Source: Sophora flavescens
Taxonomy: Eukaryota; Streptophyta; Magnoliopsida; Fabales; Fabaceae
Length of the DNA stretch: 64,000 nucleotides
Reading direction: 5' to 3'
Assembly (NCBI GenBank): GCA_030762895.1
Contig: CM061069.1
Location: forward strand, 20,475,630-20,539,629
In this document: positions 31,501 through 43,782 of the stretch, in pieces
How positions within the stretch are numbered: position 1 is the stretch's first letter
How the letters are laid out: the number at the start of each line of letters is the position of its first letter
The notes under the pieces: generated by a model
Database searches by the model: none
What the model was told of the DNA's origin: nothing
What the model saw: only the letters and a program-made list of their open reading frames with translations
Position numbers and translations under genes: made by a program

Positions 31501-34162
31501 ACCCTACTTTTTGTCATTCCCTCCATCTGTTCCGCGCCCTCTTCCATTCCTTTTTGTTTTGTGATCGTGACTTTCTTCCCCTACTCTCTCACTGCTCTAT
31601 GCTCGTCATCCCTACTACTTCGCCGCGGCCTCCCATCTCTGTCTCTCCCTGCTTCTCCTGGAGTGATTGATTTTGATGCAGTGGGTGAATATAAAGAGGC
31701 AGTGAATGAGTGAGAGGCAGTCTCTTCTTTCTCGCAGTAGGGTTTTGATGCCTTTGTGACCTGACCTTGTCGTCTCTCATCCTCAATGCAGTAAGCCTCT
31801 TCCTTTCTTCTGTACGCCACTCTCTTGTTAAAGTCTCTGTTTTTATTCTATTTTATGTTCTTTGTTCATCTGGGTGTAAGCTGTCATTCTCATTTCCCCC
31901 GTCTTTGGTTTTTCATGGCAAAAATTGGGTATCTTTCTGATTCTGAATAGTGTTTTTATTTTTGTATGTGTATTGATCGGGATGTTGTACCACTTAATTA
32001 TGTTTTTCTGTAACTGGGTTTTGTTTGGATTGGCTTGCAGAGTAGACTGGTTTATGATATTATAATTTGCTCCTCTTAACATGATAATATTATTGAACCT
32101 CTTAACTAGGAATTGGAAATATGGAGAAGTTTCATAAATACTTTGTGAACTGCAGGTCTAGGCTCTGTCATGGGGTTTTGGTGTTGGTGTTAAGTTAACC
32201 TCTCTGTTCATATTTACTGGGGTCAAATTCTGTGTTTCATGTTTACTCGTGTGTTAGGGTCATAAACATTAAATGGTTTTCTTCCTTGAAATGATCTTTA
32301 AATTATCTATGTTGTTTGATAAGACCCAAAGTCATAACTCCTTGGCAACAATGTTCAAAATACATATCATTGAGGTGGATGATATCATTGAGTCACTCAA
32401 ATTACATTCTTGGAATTGGATTAGATAAAAAGGGATTAATTATGTCAAACTGGTTTATAAACCCAACTGCTTGTTTACAATTGTCAGGTTAGTGAATATG
32501 AAGGTAGTGGCGAGTGAGATAGCAAGTAATGTCTGAAAGATATAGAAACTGTTGTTCAAGATATATCCAGATGCTTTCCTTTTGGTCAATTGTAATGCAT
32601 CTGTGCCATTTTTTCAGCAATGTAATAGAGTGCATTCAAACATTTATTGGATCAATTTTTTAACTCCTTGAAACTTGAAAGGGTAAGCGTAGAAGAGCAT
32701 TTTAAGATGTTGCATAATAGAACACTTCCTGCTTACAATTTTGTGTCTCTATTATATCTCTTTTTCAATTACTATTATGTCACCATGATTTGAAGTAACA
32801 TTGATGAATCTTGAGCATGTGTATGCTTGTGGATCATCAAGCATGTCATAGTAGTATTGGGACTAGGAGTTATTTCCAGTACCCTCCTTCTGCTTTTTCC
32901 TTACATCTTCTGCCCTATTTTCCACCAACCCGTCTTTCCCTCCCTAGATTGTAAAACTAAAATGTAAGTAACTCTTGATTTTCAGCTCAACACTCTCGTT
33001 TATCTTCATCATTCCTCTAACTTCGCGTTGTTTTCATTTCTTTCTCACACCTAGGTTTTTCTCATTTCTCTCCACTGTCGTTCTCACTTCATAAACATCG
33101 TTTTGATTTCCTCTGCGACATGATCATAAATCTTGTGTCTTAAAAATAAAGATTAAAAAAAGTATTATCTTTTGTATATACGAACATTGTAAAAGTTTTA
33201 TTCAATTAAATTTACTTAATTTTGAATGAAATAGCTTTTTCTTTTCTTTTTCTAAAATGTGGAAGAAGGGTCCATGTGACTCTTCAATGAGATATGTATT
33301 CTAGAGTACACTGAGCACGTTGAGTAGCTTATATGTTCTGAGTTCCTCATTGGCTCATTGCATACCAATGAATACCAATGAATAAATGGTTCTTTTGATT
33401 TGTGTGCATTATTAAAATGGATAGCTTTTTTTTTTTTTTTTATGCATTTGAATAATTATATATTGTTGCTGTTTAGGATCCCGGAGCAGTTGGCAGGTGT
33501 ACAAGTGTCTTTGACTCTGTTGCATAGTGCTACTGCCTCTGCTTTGTTCACTTCTCTGCCATCTTTGCACAATAACAACTGGGGTTGTATCTCAGAAGGT
33601 ACGCTTCTTACTTCATGCTGCTCGATCTTTCTTTCCATTAGGCATCCATGCATCTTTCGTTTTGGTTGAAAAGCTTTCATTGGAGTTTTAATGTATTTGC
33701 TTGAAAATTTATTTGATCCGAGAATATGCCCACAATAATTAGTAAAGCCTTAGTTTCCCGTTTGAGATCCAATACTAATGAGCACACGTGTACGTGCTTA
33801 ATGTACCGCTCATTGTATTGGATCTTGAAGACAGTTTGGGAAAAAAAAATTTCTTCATTCAGTTAAAATAGTTACTCATTGATTCTAATGTTATATACTT
33901 GATGAAAGTTTGGATTGATACATTTCATTTCGTTCTCCGGGTGCATACTTTATCGTGCTGGATGTCATCGCATTCAAGTCGTGTACGTCGGAGACCGAAG
34001 GGAAATCCTGCCGAAATTTTGTCGAGTATGAGCATGAGAGTTAAGGACTAACTATTAACCGAATGTTGAAAAAGTTTCTTCTCGAATGGGATAGAGCCAT
34101 ACCCTGTCATAAGAAGTGGTTGATGAATATGTTGGACTAAGTACGAAGTTATTGGTTTAGTC
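31501..34162 (+). other. CACTA-1 region upstream of TNP2
   Basis: This 2.7-kb stretch has no supported coding frame. It holds a pyrimidine-rich segment (31500-31640) that may be the promoter or first non-coding exon, and AT-rich intron-like sequence up to the transposase ATG at 34163. The short frames seen (for example 33400-33669) have no recognisable domain. Confidence 0.5.
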
Positions 34163-37100
34163 ATGGATCGCGGTTGGATGAATGCTAGACGGACAAGTGA
34201 TGAGTATGAGAATGGAGTGGAAGATTTTCTACAGTTTGCAAAAACAAATGCTCCTGATAGTGGTAACGGAAGGTTTTATTGTCCTTGTGTTAACTGTTTG
34301 AATGAGAGACGACTAGAAGCTGAGGAGATACGTGATCATCTTATTTGTGAGGGGATTTGCAAGAGTTATACAACATGGATATGTCATGGTGAATCGTTAG
34401 ACAGGCCGAGGGTGTCGGATAGAGAGGAAGTTGATGACGTGGAAATGGATGATGGACTAGAGGACATGATCCGTGATGTTGGGCAAGAGTCTTTTCGGCA
34501 CGCACATGTGTATGATACTTTGTGAAGTGATGCGGAAGTGGCTTTGTATCCAGGGTGCACTAATTTCACACGGTTGTCAGCGGTGTTAAGATTGTTCAAT
34601 GTGAAGGCGAGAAATGGGTGGAGCGATAAAAGCTTTACCGAATTGCTTGAGTTATTGAAAGACATGCATCCAGAAGGCAACATATTGCCATCTCGAAACT
34701 ATGAGGCGAAGAAGATATTGTGTCCGATGGGTATGGAGTATAAGAAAATACACGCTTGCCCCAATGATTGCATATTGTATAGGAAAGAGTTTGAAGAGAT
34801 GCACGAGTGCCCCAGGTGTGGGGTATCACGCTACAAAGTGAAGGATGGTGATTCTAGTTGTGATGTGGTCACCAAAGGTCCTCCTGCGAAGGTGTTATGG
34901 TATCTTCCCGTGATTCCGTGGTTCAAGCGATTCTTTGCAATGGAAGAGAATTGATAGTTTGTTTCCGGATTTCGGTAATGAGCCCAGAAACCTCAGAGTT
35001 GGACTTGCTACCTATGGAATGAATCCATATGGAAACTTAAGTAGTATTCATAGTTCATGGTCTGTTCTCCTGGTAATTTACAACCTGTCTCCTTGGTTGT
35101 GCATGAAGCGCAAATACATTTTGTTAAGTATGATGATTTCGGGTCCTAAACAGCCAGGAAATGATATTAATGTTTATCTGAGTCCCTTGATTGAAGACTT
35201 GAGAATGTTGTGGGATGAAGGTGTTGATGTGATTGACGGGTATTGCCGTGAGACATTCAGATTGTGTGCCATGTTATTTTGCACCATCAATGACTTTCCA
35301 GCATATGGGAACCTGGGTGGGTATAGTGTTAAGGGGCATAAAGCATGTCCAATATGTGAAGAAGGCACATGTTACCATCAACTGCAACATGGAAGGGAGA
35401 CAGTTTACCTTGGGCATCGGAGATTTATCTGACGTAATCATCCTTATCGTAGATTGAGAAAAGCTTTCAATGGACTTCCGGAGAATGAAAGGCCTTGACT
35501 GGAGAGCAAGTATATGAAAGGGTGAACAACACTAATGTTATCTATGGGAAGACCGAGAAGAAAATATGGAAGAAGAGGTCGATCTTCTTTGATCTTCCAT
35601 ACTGGTGCAAGCTTGATGTAAGACATTGTATTGATGTGATGCATGTGGAGAAAAATGTCTGTGACGATTTTAATTGGAACACTTCTCAACATTCAAGGAA
35701 AGACAAAGGATGGTGTGAATGCTCGTCTGGATCTAGTTACGATGGGTATACGAGAGCAGTTAGCTCCACATAAAGTGGGGGATAAGAAGACTTATTTGCC
35801 CCCAGCATGTCATACTTTATCAAAAAAAAGAGAAAACAAGTTTCTGTGAATATCTACGGGGAGTCAAAGTGCCACAAGGTTACTCTTCAAATATCAAAAG
35901 ACTTGTCTCAATGAAAGATCTCAAATTAGTTGGCTTAAAGTCTCATGATTGTCATGTCTTGATGCAACAACTACTACCGGTGGACATTCGTGACATATTG
36001 CCTAAAAAAGTCAGACATGCCATTACTAGGTTATGCTTATTCTTCAATGCTATATGTAGCAAGGTCATTGACACTAAAAAGTTGGATGACTTGGAAAATG
36101 AGGCAACCATTATCTTGTGCCAATTGTAGATGCATTTTCCACCTTCATTTTTTGACATCATGGTTCATTTGATTGTTCATCTAGTGAGGGAGATTAGATT
36201 GTGCGGCCCCGTTTATTTAAGGTGGATGCACCCGGTTGAGCGATACATGAAGATCTTGAAAGGATATATGAAGAATCCACACCGTCCCGAAGCATCTATT
36301 GTTGAAAGGTATATTGCAGAAGAAGCTATTGAGTTTTGTACAGACTACATGTCAGAAGCGGAACCTGTAGGGCTTCCGAAGTCTCGTCACGAAGGAAGAT
36401 ATGATGGTAAGGGTACACGAGGTATCATTGTTAAGAGCATGGATCGGGAGGAAGTGATTCAAGCACATTTGTATATATTGAATAACATTGATGAGGTTGA
36501 ACCATACTTATGTGAGCACAAAAGCATCATCAATGAAACTTACCCTAGAATGAATGAAAAATGGTGTTTGAACAAGCATAACAAGACTTTCTTGAATTGG
36601 TTTAAAGAAAAAATTGTAAAGGATGGTATTGCTTCTGATACATTAAAATGGCTAGCACAGGGGCCTAACTTTGATATCATATGCTGGAGTGGGTACGATA
36701 TCAATAAGTTTTCCTTCTATACAAAGTCCCAAGATGACAAAAGTACTATGCAAAACAGTGGGGTTATGGTCGTTGTTGAGTCCGTGCATTTCTCTAGTTC
36801 GAAAGATAAAAACCATGTTATGGCATCTGTTTCATACTTTGGAATCATTGAAGAGATATGGGAGGTTGATTACACGAAGTTTAGAGTACCTGTTTTAAAA
36901 TGTTAGTGGGTCGACAGTAACAATGGTGTGCAAACCGATGAGTTAGGATTCAAATTGGTGGACCTTAATAAGGTAGGTAATAAAGAAGAGCCTTTCATTA
37001 TGGCATCCCAAGCAAAACAAGTGTTTTATATCCGTGATCCTTCTAACAAAAGGTGGTCAGTGGTTCTCCAGGGAAAAAACATGTATAATGGTAGTGAGGG

Positions 37101-37245
37101 AAATCAAGATTCAACTCTTGATATTTCTGATACTCCATCTTTCTCAACACGGGTGCCTAATTTCAATGAGGAAAATGAAGTGGATGATGTACATGCTACT
37201 CCTAATGATCACCAAGAAGGGTTATGGGAGAACTTTACTAATTGA
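34163..37245 (+). pseudogene. CACTA-1 TNP2-type transposase, inactivated
   Basis: The order of parts is an N-terminal transposase-associated domain (MDRGWMNARRTSDEYENG, FYCPCVNCLN, HLICEGI), the TNP2/Transposase_21 core (ILCPMGMEYKKIHACPNDCI, ISGPKQPGNDINVYLSPLIE, NDFPAYGNLGGYSVKGHKAC), then DUF4218-like (PPSFFDIMVHLIVHLVREI) and DUF4216-like (NFDIICWSGYDINKFSFYTK) domains. It would cut and rejoin element ends. It is broken: a stop at 34523, an 88-bp-like deletion near 34938 that shifts the frame, a stop at 35430, and shifts around 35500-35870 and 36900. The conserved TDGMNP motif reads TYGMNP, so a catalytic Asp is lost as well. Confidence 0.9.
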
Positions 37246-37403
37246 CCACAAAGTAAGTTTAGTTTGAGTTACGTTTAAAGGCATATTATATGTTTACATT
37301 GATATTTATAAGTTATGTTTACGTACGTTGATCGATATTTATAAGTTATGTTTGATATTTATCCTGACATACTAACAAGTTTTTTTTGTTTAAACAGGTA
37401 TAC

Positions 37404-38768
37404 ATGGCTGATCCTGAGGATATCCCTCCTTCATGCAGCGGGTCGGAGACCCCGTCTACGAGTAGAAAGGGTAGACGTTCCACACGAGTGAGGAATTTGA
37501 CAGCCAATCATGGTTCAAATCAAAGGATAAGAATAGACTTTGATAATAACCTCAATCCTATTGGGCCAATGGCAGAGCATTTAAACAGTTTTGTGGCAAC
37601 CCTTGCTAGAAGCAGGCCTAGTATACTTATTGATAATTGGAAAGATGTACCGGTGGACGTGAAGGATCAGATATGGGAGAGTAATCTGGTATCTATACTT
37701 TTACGTCCTGTGTTTGTCTGTATCTACTTTATTTTAATCTTACTAATATCATACAGTAATTCGTTGATTCTTTTGGTGTTAATGTAGCTCACCTTTGACA
37801 TACCGGATACGACGGATATGAAGAAGCGTTTGAAAAAGTATGCTGGTGAGCGTTGGAGGGATTTTAAGGTCGACCTGGGTAGATACTATGTATGCAATCC
37901 AACATGTGAAAAGAACCCACTTGAGGTGTACCCGTTTCTTGACCAGGCGACGTGGGATCGCTTTGTTCAGAGCCGACATGATCCCGGGTTTCAGGTTAAC
38001 TTATTTGATTTGTCTCTAAATTTATGTAATTTCATTAATTTTATTTACTTATGTAATTTAATTGTCTTCTATTTATAATAGGAGAAGAGGAAAAAAGGGG
38101 CAGGAAAACCAAAGCAAGAATGTCTACCCCTATGTCATGTCTCGTGGGGGATATAAAAAGCTTGGTCAGATAATGGTGGAAGAGGAAAAGAAAGCACGTC
38201 AGGAAGCAGCATCTCAGGCGGATCCTAATACTGAAAATCGTCCAGAGGTTGTTGATCCACCTCCACCCCCAAGGCATCGTAAATGGAAGAGGGCTCGATA
38301 AAGAAAAACGGGACAATATACATCTGAGGAGGCCCGCCAAGTAGCTGAGAAGATTGTAAGTATAGTTTGATTTGTAATTGTCATTTTAAGATTGTTACCG
38401 AATTGTAATGTGACCTGATATTTTATATGTTATAGGATGCCTTGGACGAGCAGGTAACCCAAGGAACCTTTGTTCCTAGAGGACGCGATGATATCTTAGC
38501 TACTGCCATCGGTAAACCAGACCACCCGGGCCATGTCATTGGTGTTGGATGGGGCATCGGCATTCGCCAATACCATGGTTCATCTTCACACCAATGCCAC
38601 AGGGATATTGATGCAGATAGAGCACGGCTAAAACAGGAGATTGCAGTTGAGCTTAGACAGGAGATGGCCGAGCAGTTTGCCCAGCAGATGGCAATATTGA
38701 CTTCTATGTCCCAACAGATGACAGCCGGTGTCTAACCCTCTGTCCAAGTGAGCACTAAGGGCTCATGT
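37404..38768 (+). CDS. CACTA-1 second gene, 5' exons (Transposase_24 region)
   Basis: The first exon starts MADPEDIPPSCSGSETPSTS (ATG at 37404) and runs to about 37700, with a basic segment (RKGRRSTRVRNL). Further exons at about 37788-37994, 38082-38356 and 38436-38768 are bounded by plausible GT/AG sites. They contain FDIPDTTDMKKRLKKYAGER, RDFKVDLGRYYV, YPYVMSRGGYKKL and GRDDILATAIGKPDHPGHVI, the pattern of the plant En/Spm Transposase_24 family, which is thought to bind element ends. Stops at 38299 and 38733 are damage. CACTA-2 splits the exon at 38768. Confidence 0.8.
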
Positions 38769-39311
38769 CACTACTACAGAAAAGGGCTTCAGTATCACTT
38801 TTTTTTTTGCCTTTAGTAGTGCTTCGAAGCGCTATCTATTCACCCGCTACTGAAGGTGGGAGAGATTCAATAGCGCTTAAAAAAGCGCTACTGAAAGTAG
38901 GAATAGGTAGCGCTTCCTTAAAAAGCACTCTCTAAAGTTGGTAATAAGACAATCTATTACATACTTTAGACAGCGCTTTCTCAAGGAAGCGCTATCTATT
39001 TGTCACTTTAGGCAGCGTTTTTTCAAGAAAGCGCTACTGAAAGTAGGAATAGGTAGCGCTTCCTTGAGAAAGCGCTGTCTAAAGACAATCTATTACATAC
39101 TTTAGACAGCGCTTTCTCAAGGAAGCACTGTCTATTTGTCACTTTAGGTAGCGTTTTTTCAAGAAAGCGCTACTGAAAGTAGGAATAGGTAGCGCTTCCT
39201 TGAGAAAGCGCTGTCTAAAGACAAACTATTACATACTTTAGACAGCGCTTTCTCAAGGAAGCGCTGTCTATTTGTCACTTTAGACAGCGTTTTTTCAAGA
39301 AAGCGCTACAT
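38769..39311. repeat. CACTA-2 left subterminal repeats
   Basis: Many copies of AGCGCTTCCTTGAGAAAGCGCT-like inverted units form a larger repeat of about 136 bp (starts near 38961, 39096 and 39233). The shared core is AGCGCTTYCTYAARRAAGCG. The right end (44583-44880) has matching but more diverged units. Confidence 0.9.
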
Positions 39312-39737
39312 ATCCCCCCCTTTTTTTTTCATTATTCACTGTTTTTCTACATTTCCCACCTGCACAACCATCCCTCATCAATTCACAGTAACACTGCATT
39401 TAGGTACATCACACATATATAACCAATTAAGTAATATACTTTAACACAATTCACAGTAACGCTTACACATAACCATTTCTACTATTTAAGTCCATAAACC
39501 AAAAGGTGGCTAACCTACACTAGATAATAACCATGCATACTAACAATGTGTATAAGCTAATCAACACACTAGTAATTATAAACAATTTGTACATGCTGCT
39601 TCCATCTTCTGCTTGATCGCACAAAGTCTTTGTTGTCGGCTGCATAAGATACACATACAGATCACTTGCACATACACACAAGTCTAATAATATAGGAGAG
39701 ACACCAGCTAGCATAATATCAGAGTATGTCGTACCTT
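39312..39737. other. CACTA-2 interval between repeats and peptidase stop
   Basis: AT-rich sequence follows the repeats. It may be the 3' untranslated part of the peptidase gene on the minus strand. I see no gene in it. Confidence 0.5.
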
Positions 39738-40223
39738 TTAATTGTTGATAAATTTCATAACCACATAACGACACCACTCGTCTTTAAGTTGAGTAAGTTG
39801 ATCATCGGAGTATGTGATGCATTTACATTCAGGAAAATACTTCAAAATGAAAATTAAATCAAATTAGAACTAAATCTGAGTTATTAAATTATATAAGCTA
39901 GAACTGAAATTAAATATCGTGGTTGGGATTTGCATTTGGTTTTGAATGATGATATCCTTGATAAATTTCAGAATGTAGTAGCCACAGTCATTGTCATTCG
40001 GTTGACGGGGGCACTATAAAACCAAAAATAATAAATTAATTCTTTTAATTTTTTAATTTAAATTAAAAAATTGCATAAGGGTTTTCGTAAATACCATTAT
40101 AGATATCCATTTAGTCGGCCTGGATGATTTAGAAATTCGAGACTTGCCTCCATGTAATCCTCGATGAATTAGCAAAGCCTTGAGTGCAAAATCAAACAAT
40201 TTCATTGAAGTAAAGCTTTCGAA

Positions 40224-40273
<50 letters not shown>

Positions 40274-40700
40274 GATAACAATAAATGCATATATATACTT
40301 ACTGATTGTACGTATCCCTCATTTTTTTTTATTGTTAAAATGCATATGCAAGGGATCTAAATAGTACACCGTGTCCTCTTTGGGATTGATCACTAACAAT
40401 ACCCAATGGCCCCTACAAAAATGTGGTCAGTTAGGAAATCTTAAGCAGCTAATCACATTTCATAAAAGTTACTATCGTTAATTAAATTAAATGACTCATA
40501 CTACATTGCAAGGTGACAAAAACAAGGTCTCATCCTCCGGCTTTGCCAATGCCAAGCGTTCAGTTATATACTCTCTTATTTCCACAGAGTCAAAGTGCAT
40601 ATGTGTTCGCTGTGGGCATAGAAACACAAACCTCCGAGTCCGTTCTTCTGGGATCAGTATCTCACGGTACAAGTACCTTAAATTAAAACATGTATACAAA
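39738..40700 (-). CDS. CACTA-2 C48 (Ulp1-type) peptidase gene, C-terminal exons
   Basis: Several minus-strand exons give the Ulp1/SENP-like cysteine peptidase fold. An exon near 40666-40500 has RFVFLCPQRTHMHFDSVEIR. One near 40410-40330 has GHWVLLVINPKEDTVYYLDP with the catalytic His and Asp. One near 40220-40090 follows, and one near 40016-39920 has CPRQPNDNDCGYYILKFI with the oxyanion Gln and catalytic Cys. The last has ITYSDDQLTQLKDEWCRYVV and stops at 39738. Such domains are common in CACTA second genes, with unknown substrate. All the expected catalytic residues are visible. Exon limits are approximate and I did not find the 5' exons. Confidence 0.8.
40229..40270. repeat. (AT)n microsatellite
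   Basis: A 42-bp AT dinucleotide run lies in what is probably an intron of the CACTA-2 peptidase gene. Confidence 0.95.
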
Positions 40701-40837
40701 GAAATGAAAAATAGAAAAACTGAAAATGAAAACGCAGGACAATACTTTTCATCTAACTCAATTCTTAGTATTAAAAAAAGATAACCACCAGAGATCAGTA
40801 TCAATATTTAAAACAGTTGAGATATACGCTAACTCAC

Positions 40838-40937
40838 ATCCGAAACCATTTTGGGCATAAGCATAGATCATAGAATTGATGGATACTACATCTAACTCAG
40901 TTAATACATCAAAAACAGACCTTGCCTTGTCTGGAAC
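40838..40937 (-). pseudogene. Captured PPR fragment (short)
   Basis: The minus strand encodes PDKARSVFDVLTELDVVSIN followed by SMIYAYAQNGFG, a pentatricopeptide repeat of the plant organelle RNA-binding type. It lies between the peptidase gene and the LRR fragment and shows no start or stop of its own. It may come from the same gene as the larger PPR fragment at 43320-43782. Confidence 0.75.
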
Positions 40938-42753
40938 AACACTAGCTCCCTTAATTACTGTACTTGGTCTGGTGTCACATGTGATGGCTTGCCTCCAAGG
41001 GTGGTTCACTTGGAACTTGGAAGCAGAAAACTCACAAGAAAAATCTGTGAATTCTTAGCAGGTTTGGATCAACTAAGAGTCTTGAACCTTTCTCTGAATT
41101 TCTTTAGTGGCTTTGTTCCTGATAAGCTGTTTCACCTACAAAACTTGGAGGTGATTGACTTGAGCAATAACTATCTTCAAGGCACCATAAATACAACAAT
41201 CTGTACCATTTTCAATCAGTTTAGAATATTTAAAATCTCAAGTAACTTCTTCTCTGGTGAGATTCCAGAAAATATAGGTAGTTGTTCCTCTCTCGCAAGA
41301 ATCGTCTATTGATGGAAATGATTTGTCGGAAGCATTCCGAGAGTATCTTTCAGCTGCAAAATTTGAGTGTACTTGAATCTGCAGGATAATAAGATATTTG
41401 GGCCATTGAATAAAGGAGTTGGTAACCTTTCAAACTTAGAGGAATTATACATTTCTAATAATAGGTTTTATGGAACTCTTCCGAGATATATTTGGGAGCC
41501 TCACAAGGCTTAAGGTTTTCTCTGGTGACTCCAATAAATTCACCGGCCGGTTGCCTGCAACACTGGTGAATTCTCCATCTCTTCAAGTGCTCATTTTGAA
41601 CAACAACTCTGTGAGTGGTTCGATTAGTTTGAATTGTTCTGCAATGAAAAATCTAACCTCTCTTGGTCTTAGTTCTAATAAATTTCATGGTCCAATCCTT
41701 AGTAATCTATCCAATTGTCTAAGATTGGGATCAATTAATCTTGCCAGGAACCATCTCAATTGTGTGATTCCTGACAGCTTCAAGAATCTCCAATCCTTAT
41801 CCGATCTCTCACTTTCAAATACCAGCCTGCATAATTTATCTGCATCATTAGACGTTCTAAGTCACTGCAAGAACTTAAGTACACTGGTCCTTACATATAA
41901 CTTCCAAGATGAAGAAATGCCTCAAGGTCAAAATCTAGAGTTTAGTAATCTGAAGATTTTTGTGTTGGCCAACAGTCAGATCAAAGGTTCAGTTCCTTAC
42001 TGGTTAAGTGGATGCAAGATGCTGCACATGGTAGATCTGTCATGGAATCATCTAAGTGGAAGCATTCCCTTATGGTTTGGAAATTTTGACAATCTATATT
42101 ACATGGACTTGTCAAATAACTCTTTCACTGGCAACATACCACAGAGCTTAACCATGCTTTGGTGAGGCTTCAGGACAAGAATTTATCATCGGATGCAAAT
42201 GTTCTGGCTTCCCCTTTTACACTAGTGAAAAGGGTATGTTGTATAAAAGAGTTTCAAGTTTCAGACCATCTATAATCCTCGCATTACAACAAGCTTGATG
42301 GGCCAATATGGCTAGGTTTTGGTAACCTGAAAGGCCTGTATGTTATGGACTTGAAAGAGAATAACCTTTCGGGTCTATTCCCGATCGAGTTATCAAGAAT
42401 GGCAATGTTGGAGACTTTGGATGTGTCTCACAACAAACTCTCGGGAGAATTGCCAACTTCATTAGTGAAACTGACTTTCTTATCCAAATTTGATGTGTCT
42501 TATAATCAGTTGCATGGGAAATCCAAAGTGGGGGCCAGTTCGATACTTTTCCATCTACAAGCTTTGAAGGGAACAAGGGACTCTAATACCATCATGGTGG
42601 ATCTATGCTTCCTCCACCGAGCGAGAATCCTCCTCACTCGATGATGATGATGAGAAGCTTGAGATCATTGGTTTTCCATTTGGATTTGGCGCTTTTGCTG
42701 GTTTTTTTATAACCATAGCCATGTGTTTCACTTACGGATGGGTGTTTTCTTAG
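40938..42753 (+). pseudogene. Captured LRR receptor ectodomain (phytosulfokine-receptor-like)
   Basis: The plus strand encodes an LRR ectodomain most like plant phytosulfokine receptors: an N-terminal cap (YCTWSGVTCDG), LELGSRKLTRKICE, about 20 LRRs including LNLSLNFFSGFVP, LILNNNSVSGSISLNCSAMK and VDLSWNHLSGSIPLWFGNFD, the island-type segment, final LRRs (MDLKENNLSGLFPIELSRMA) and a transmembrane helix (GFGAFAGFFITIAMCFTYGW) with a stop at 42751. Frameshifts occur at about 41310, 41470, 42160 and 42640. The kinase domain is absent. In the host, such receptors bind a sulfated peptide at the plasma membrane. Without the first exon and kinase this copy cannot signal. Confidence 0.85.
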
Positions 42754-43172
42754 GGCCGACAATGAAAGGATGAATGTGGTGAATTTAGCTTTTCATGTAT
42801 ATATATCTCTATGGCAGTTCTTCTAATAGGTGCATTTTAATTGTAGTTCCTACAGCTTTATATTTATTAAATAATGATTTGAATGACTATCTTAGTAGTG
42901 TCTAGCTAAGAATTACTCTAGCCTAGTTGATTGGTAATGAATGAATTTGTGTGACAACACTACAACAATGAAGTGATAAAACATGAAACACTAATAAAAT
43001 TCTGAATCCCTGGACACACATTACTGGTTAACATATTTAAGAATTAACTTACAAGGTCAATATATGTTCGCATATTCCAGGATTAACTACAAAAAAAAGG
43101 TCATTCTAGCAAGAGGGGTGATATGTCCTCACAAAATCACTTGATTTAAAAGCTCCTAGTCCTAATGAATTG
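42754..43172. other. CACTA-2 spacer after the LRR fragment
   Basis: About 420 bp of AT-rich sequence follow the LRR stop. It may be the captured 3' flank of the receptor gene. No gene is visible. Confidence 0.5.
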
Positions 43173-43173
43173 C

Positions 43174-43315
43174 CTAATTGTTTGCTCTAAAAATATGAAG
43201 AGCAAGCACCACATATTCCATATTAATGAGCTCAAAGAAACAAACATCTCCAACTTTCAATTTACTTTCTTCAGCAAAACGGGACCAACCAGCTGAGAAG
43301 GAGATTGTACAACGA
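43174..43315 (-). pseudogene. Captured B3 DNA-binding domain fragment
   Basis: The minus strand encodes TISFSAGWSRFAEESKLKVG then DVCFFELI and LALHIFRA, which is the C-terminal half of a plant B3 domain of the REM type. It is fused in frame to the preceding PPR part in one open frame (43782-43174), which ends at a stop at 43174. The N-terminal half of the B3 fold is missing. Confidence 0.8.
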
Positions 43316-43782
43316 GAAGGATAATACTTCACCTTTACTAAATCCCCTAAATTACCACAACTAATTAAGATGCTGGCAAGAGCATACTCATTAGGCTTGA
43401 TTCCCCTATCAACCATGTCCTCAAAAACCTCTAAAGCTACCCCATCAAGGCCATGTTGGGAATAACCCACAATCAAAGCAGTGCACAAGATAACATCTTT
43501 CTCCAAAACACGGTCAAACACAAAATGGGCATCCCTCATTTTATCAAACTTGGCATACATGTCAACAATAGCACTAGCAACAAACCCATCCAACACCTCC
43601 AAACCCAAAACCACAACCAACCCATGAGCCCTCTGGCCATGGCATAGAAGACCCAACTTAGAAAAACCCTTGAAGATAGCAGAGAACGTGTATGCATCAG
43701 GTAAAACACCCTCCACAAGCATGTTACCGTAGAGCTCAACGACTTCTTTTCTCTTCCCATGGCTGACATGAGAAGAAATCAT
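43316..43782 (-). pseudogene. Captured PPR fragment, fused to B3
   Basis: About 155 codons with four pentatricopeptide repeats are open: EVVELYGNMLVEGVLPDAYT, GFVASAIVDMYAKFDKMRDA, HFVFDRVLEKDVILCTALI and VFEDMVDRGIKPNEYALASI. This is the PLS style of organelle RNA-editing factors. The frame then passes directly into B3 sequence, a join not expected in a normal plant protein. Confidence 0.85.
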
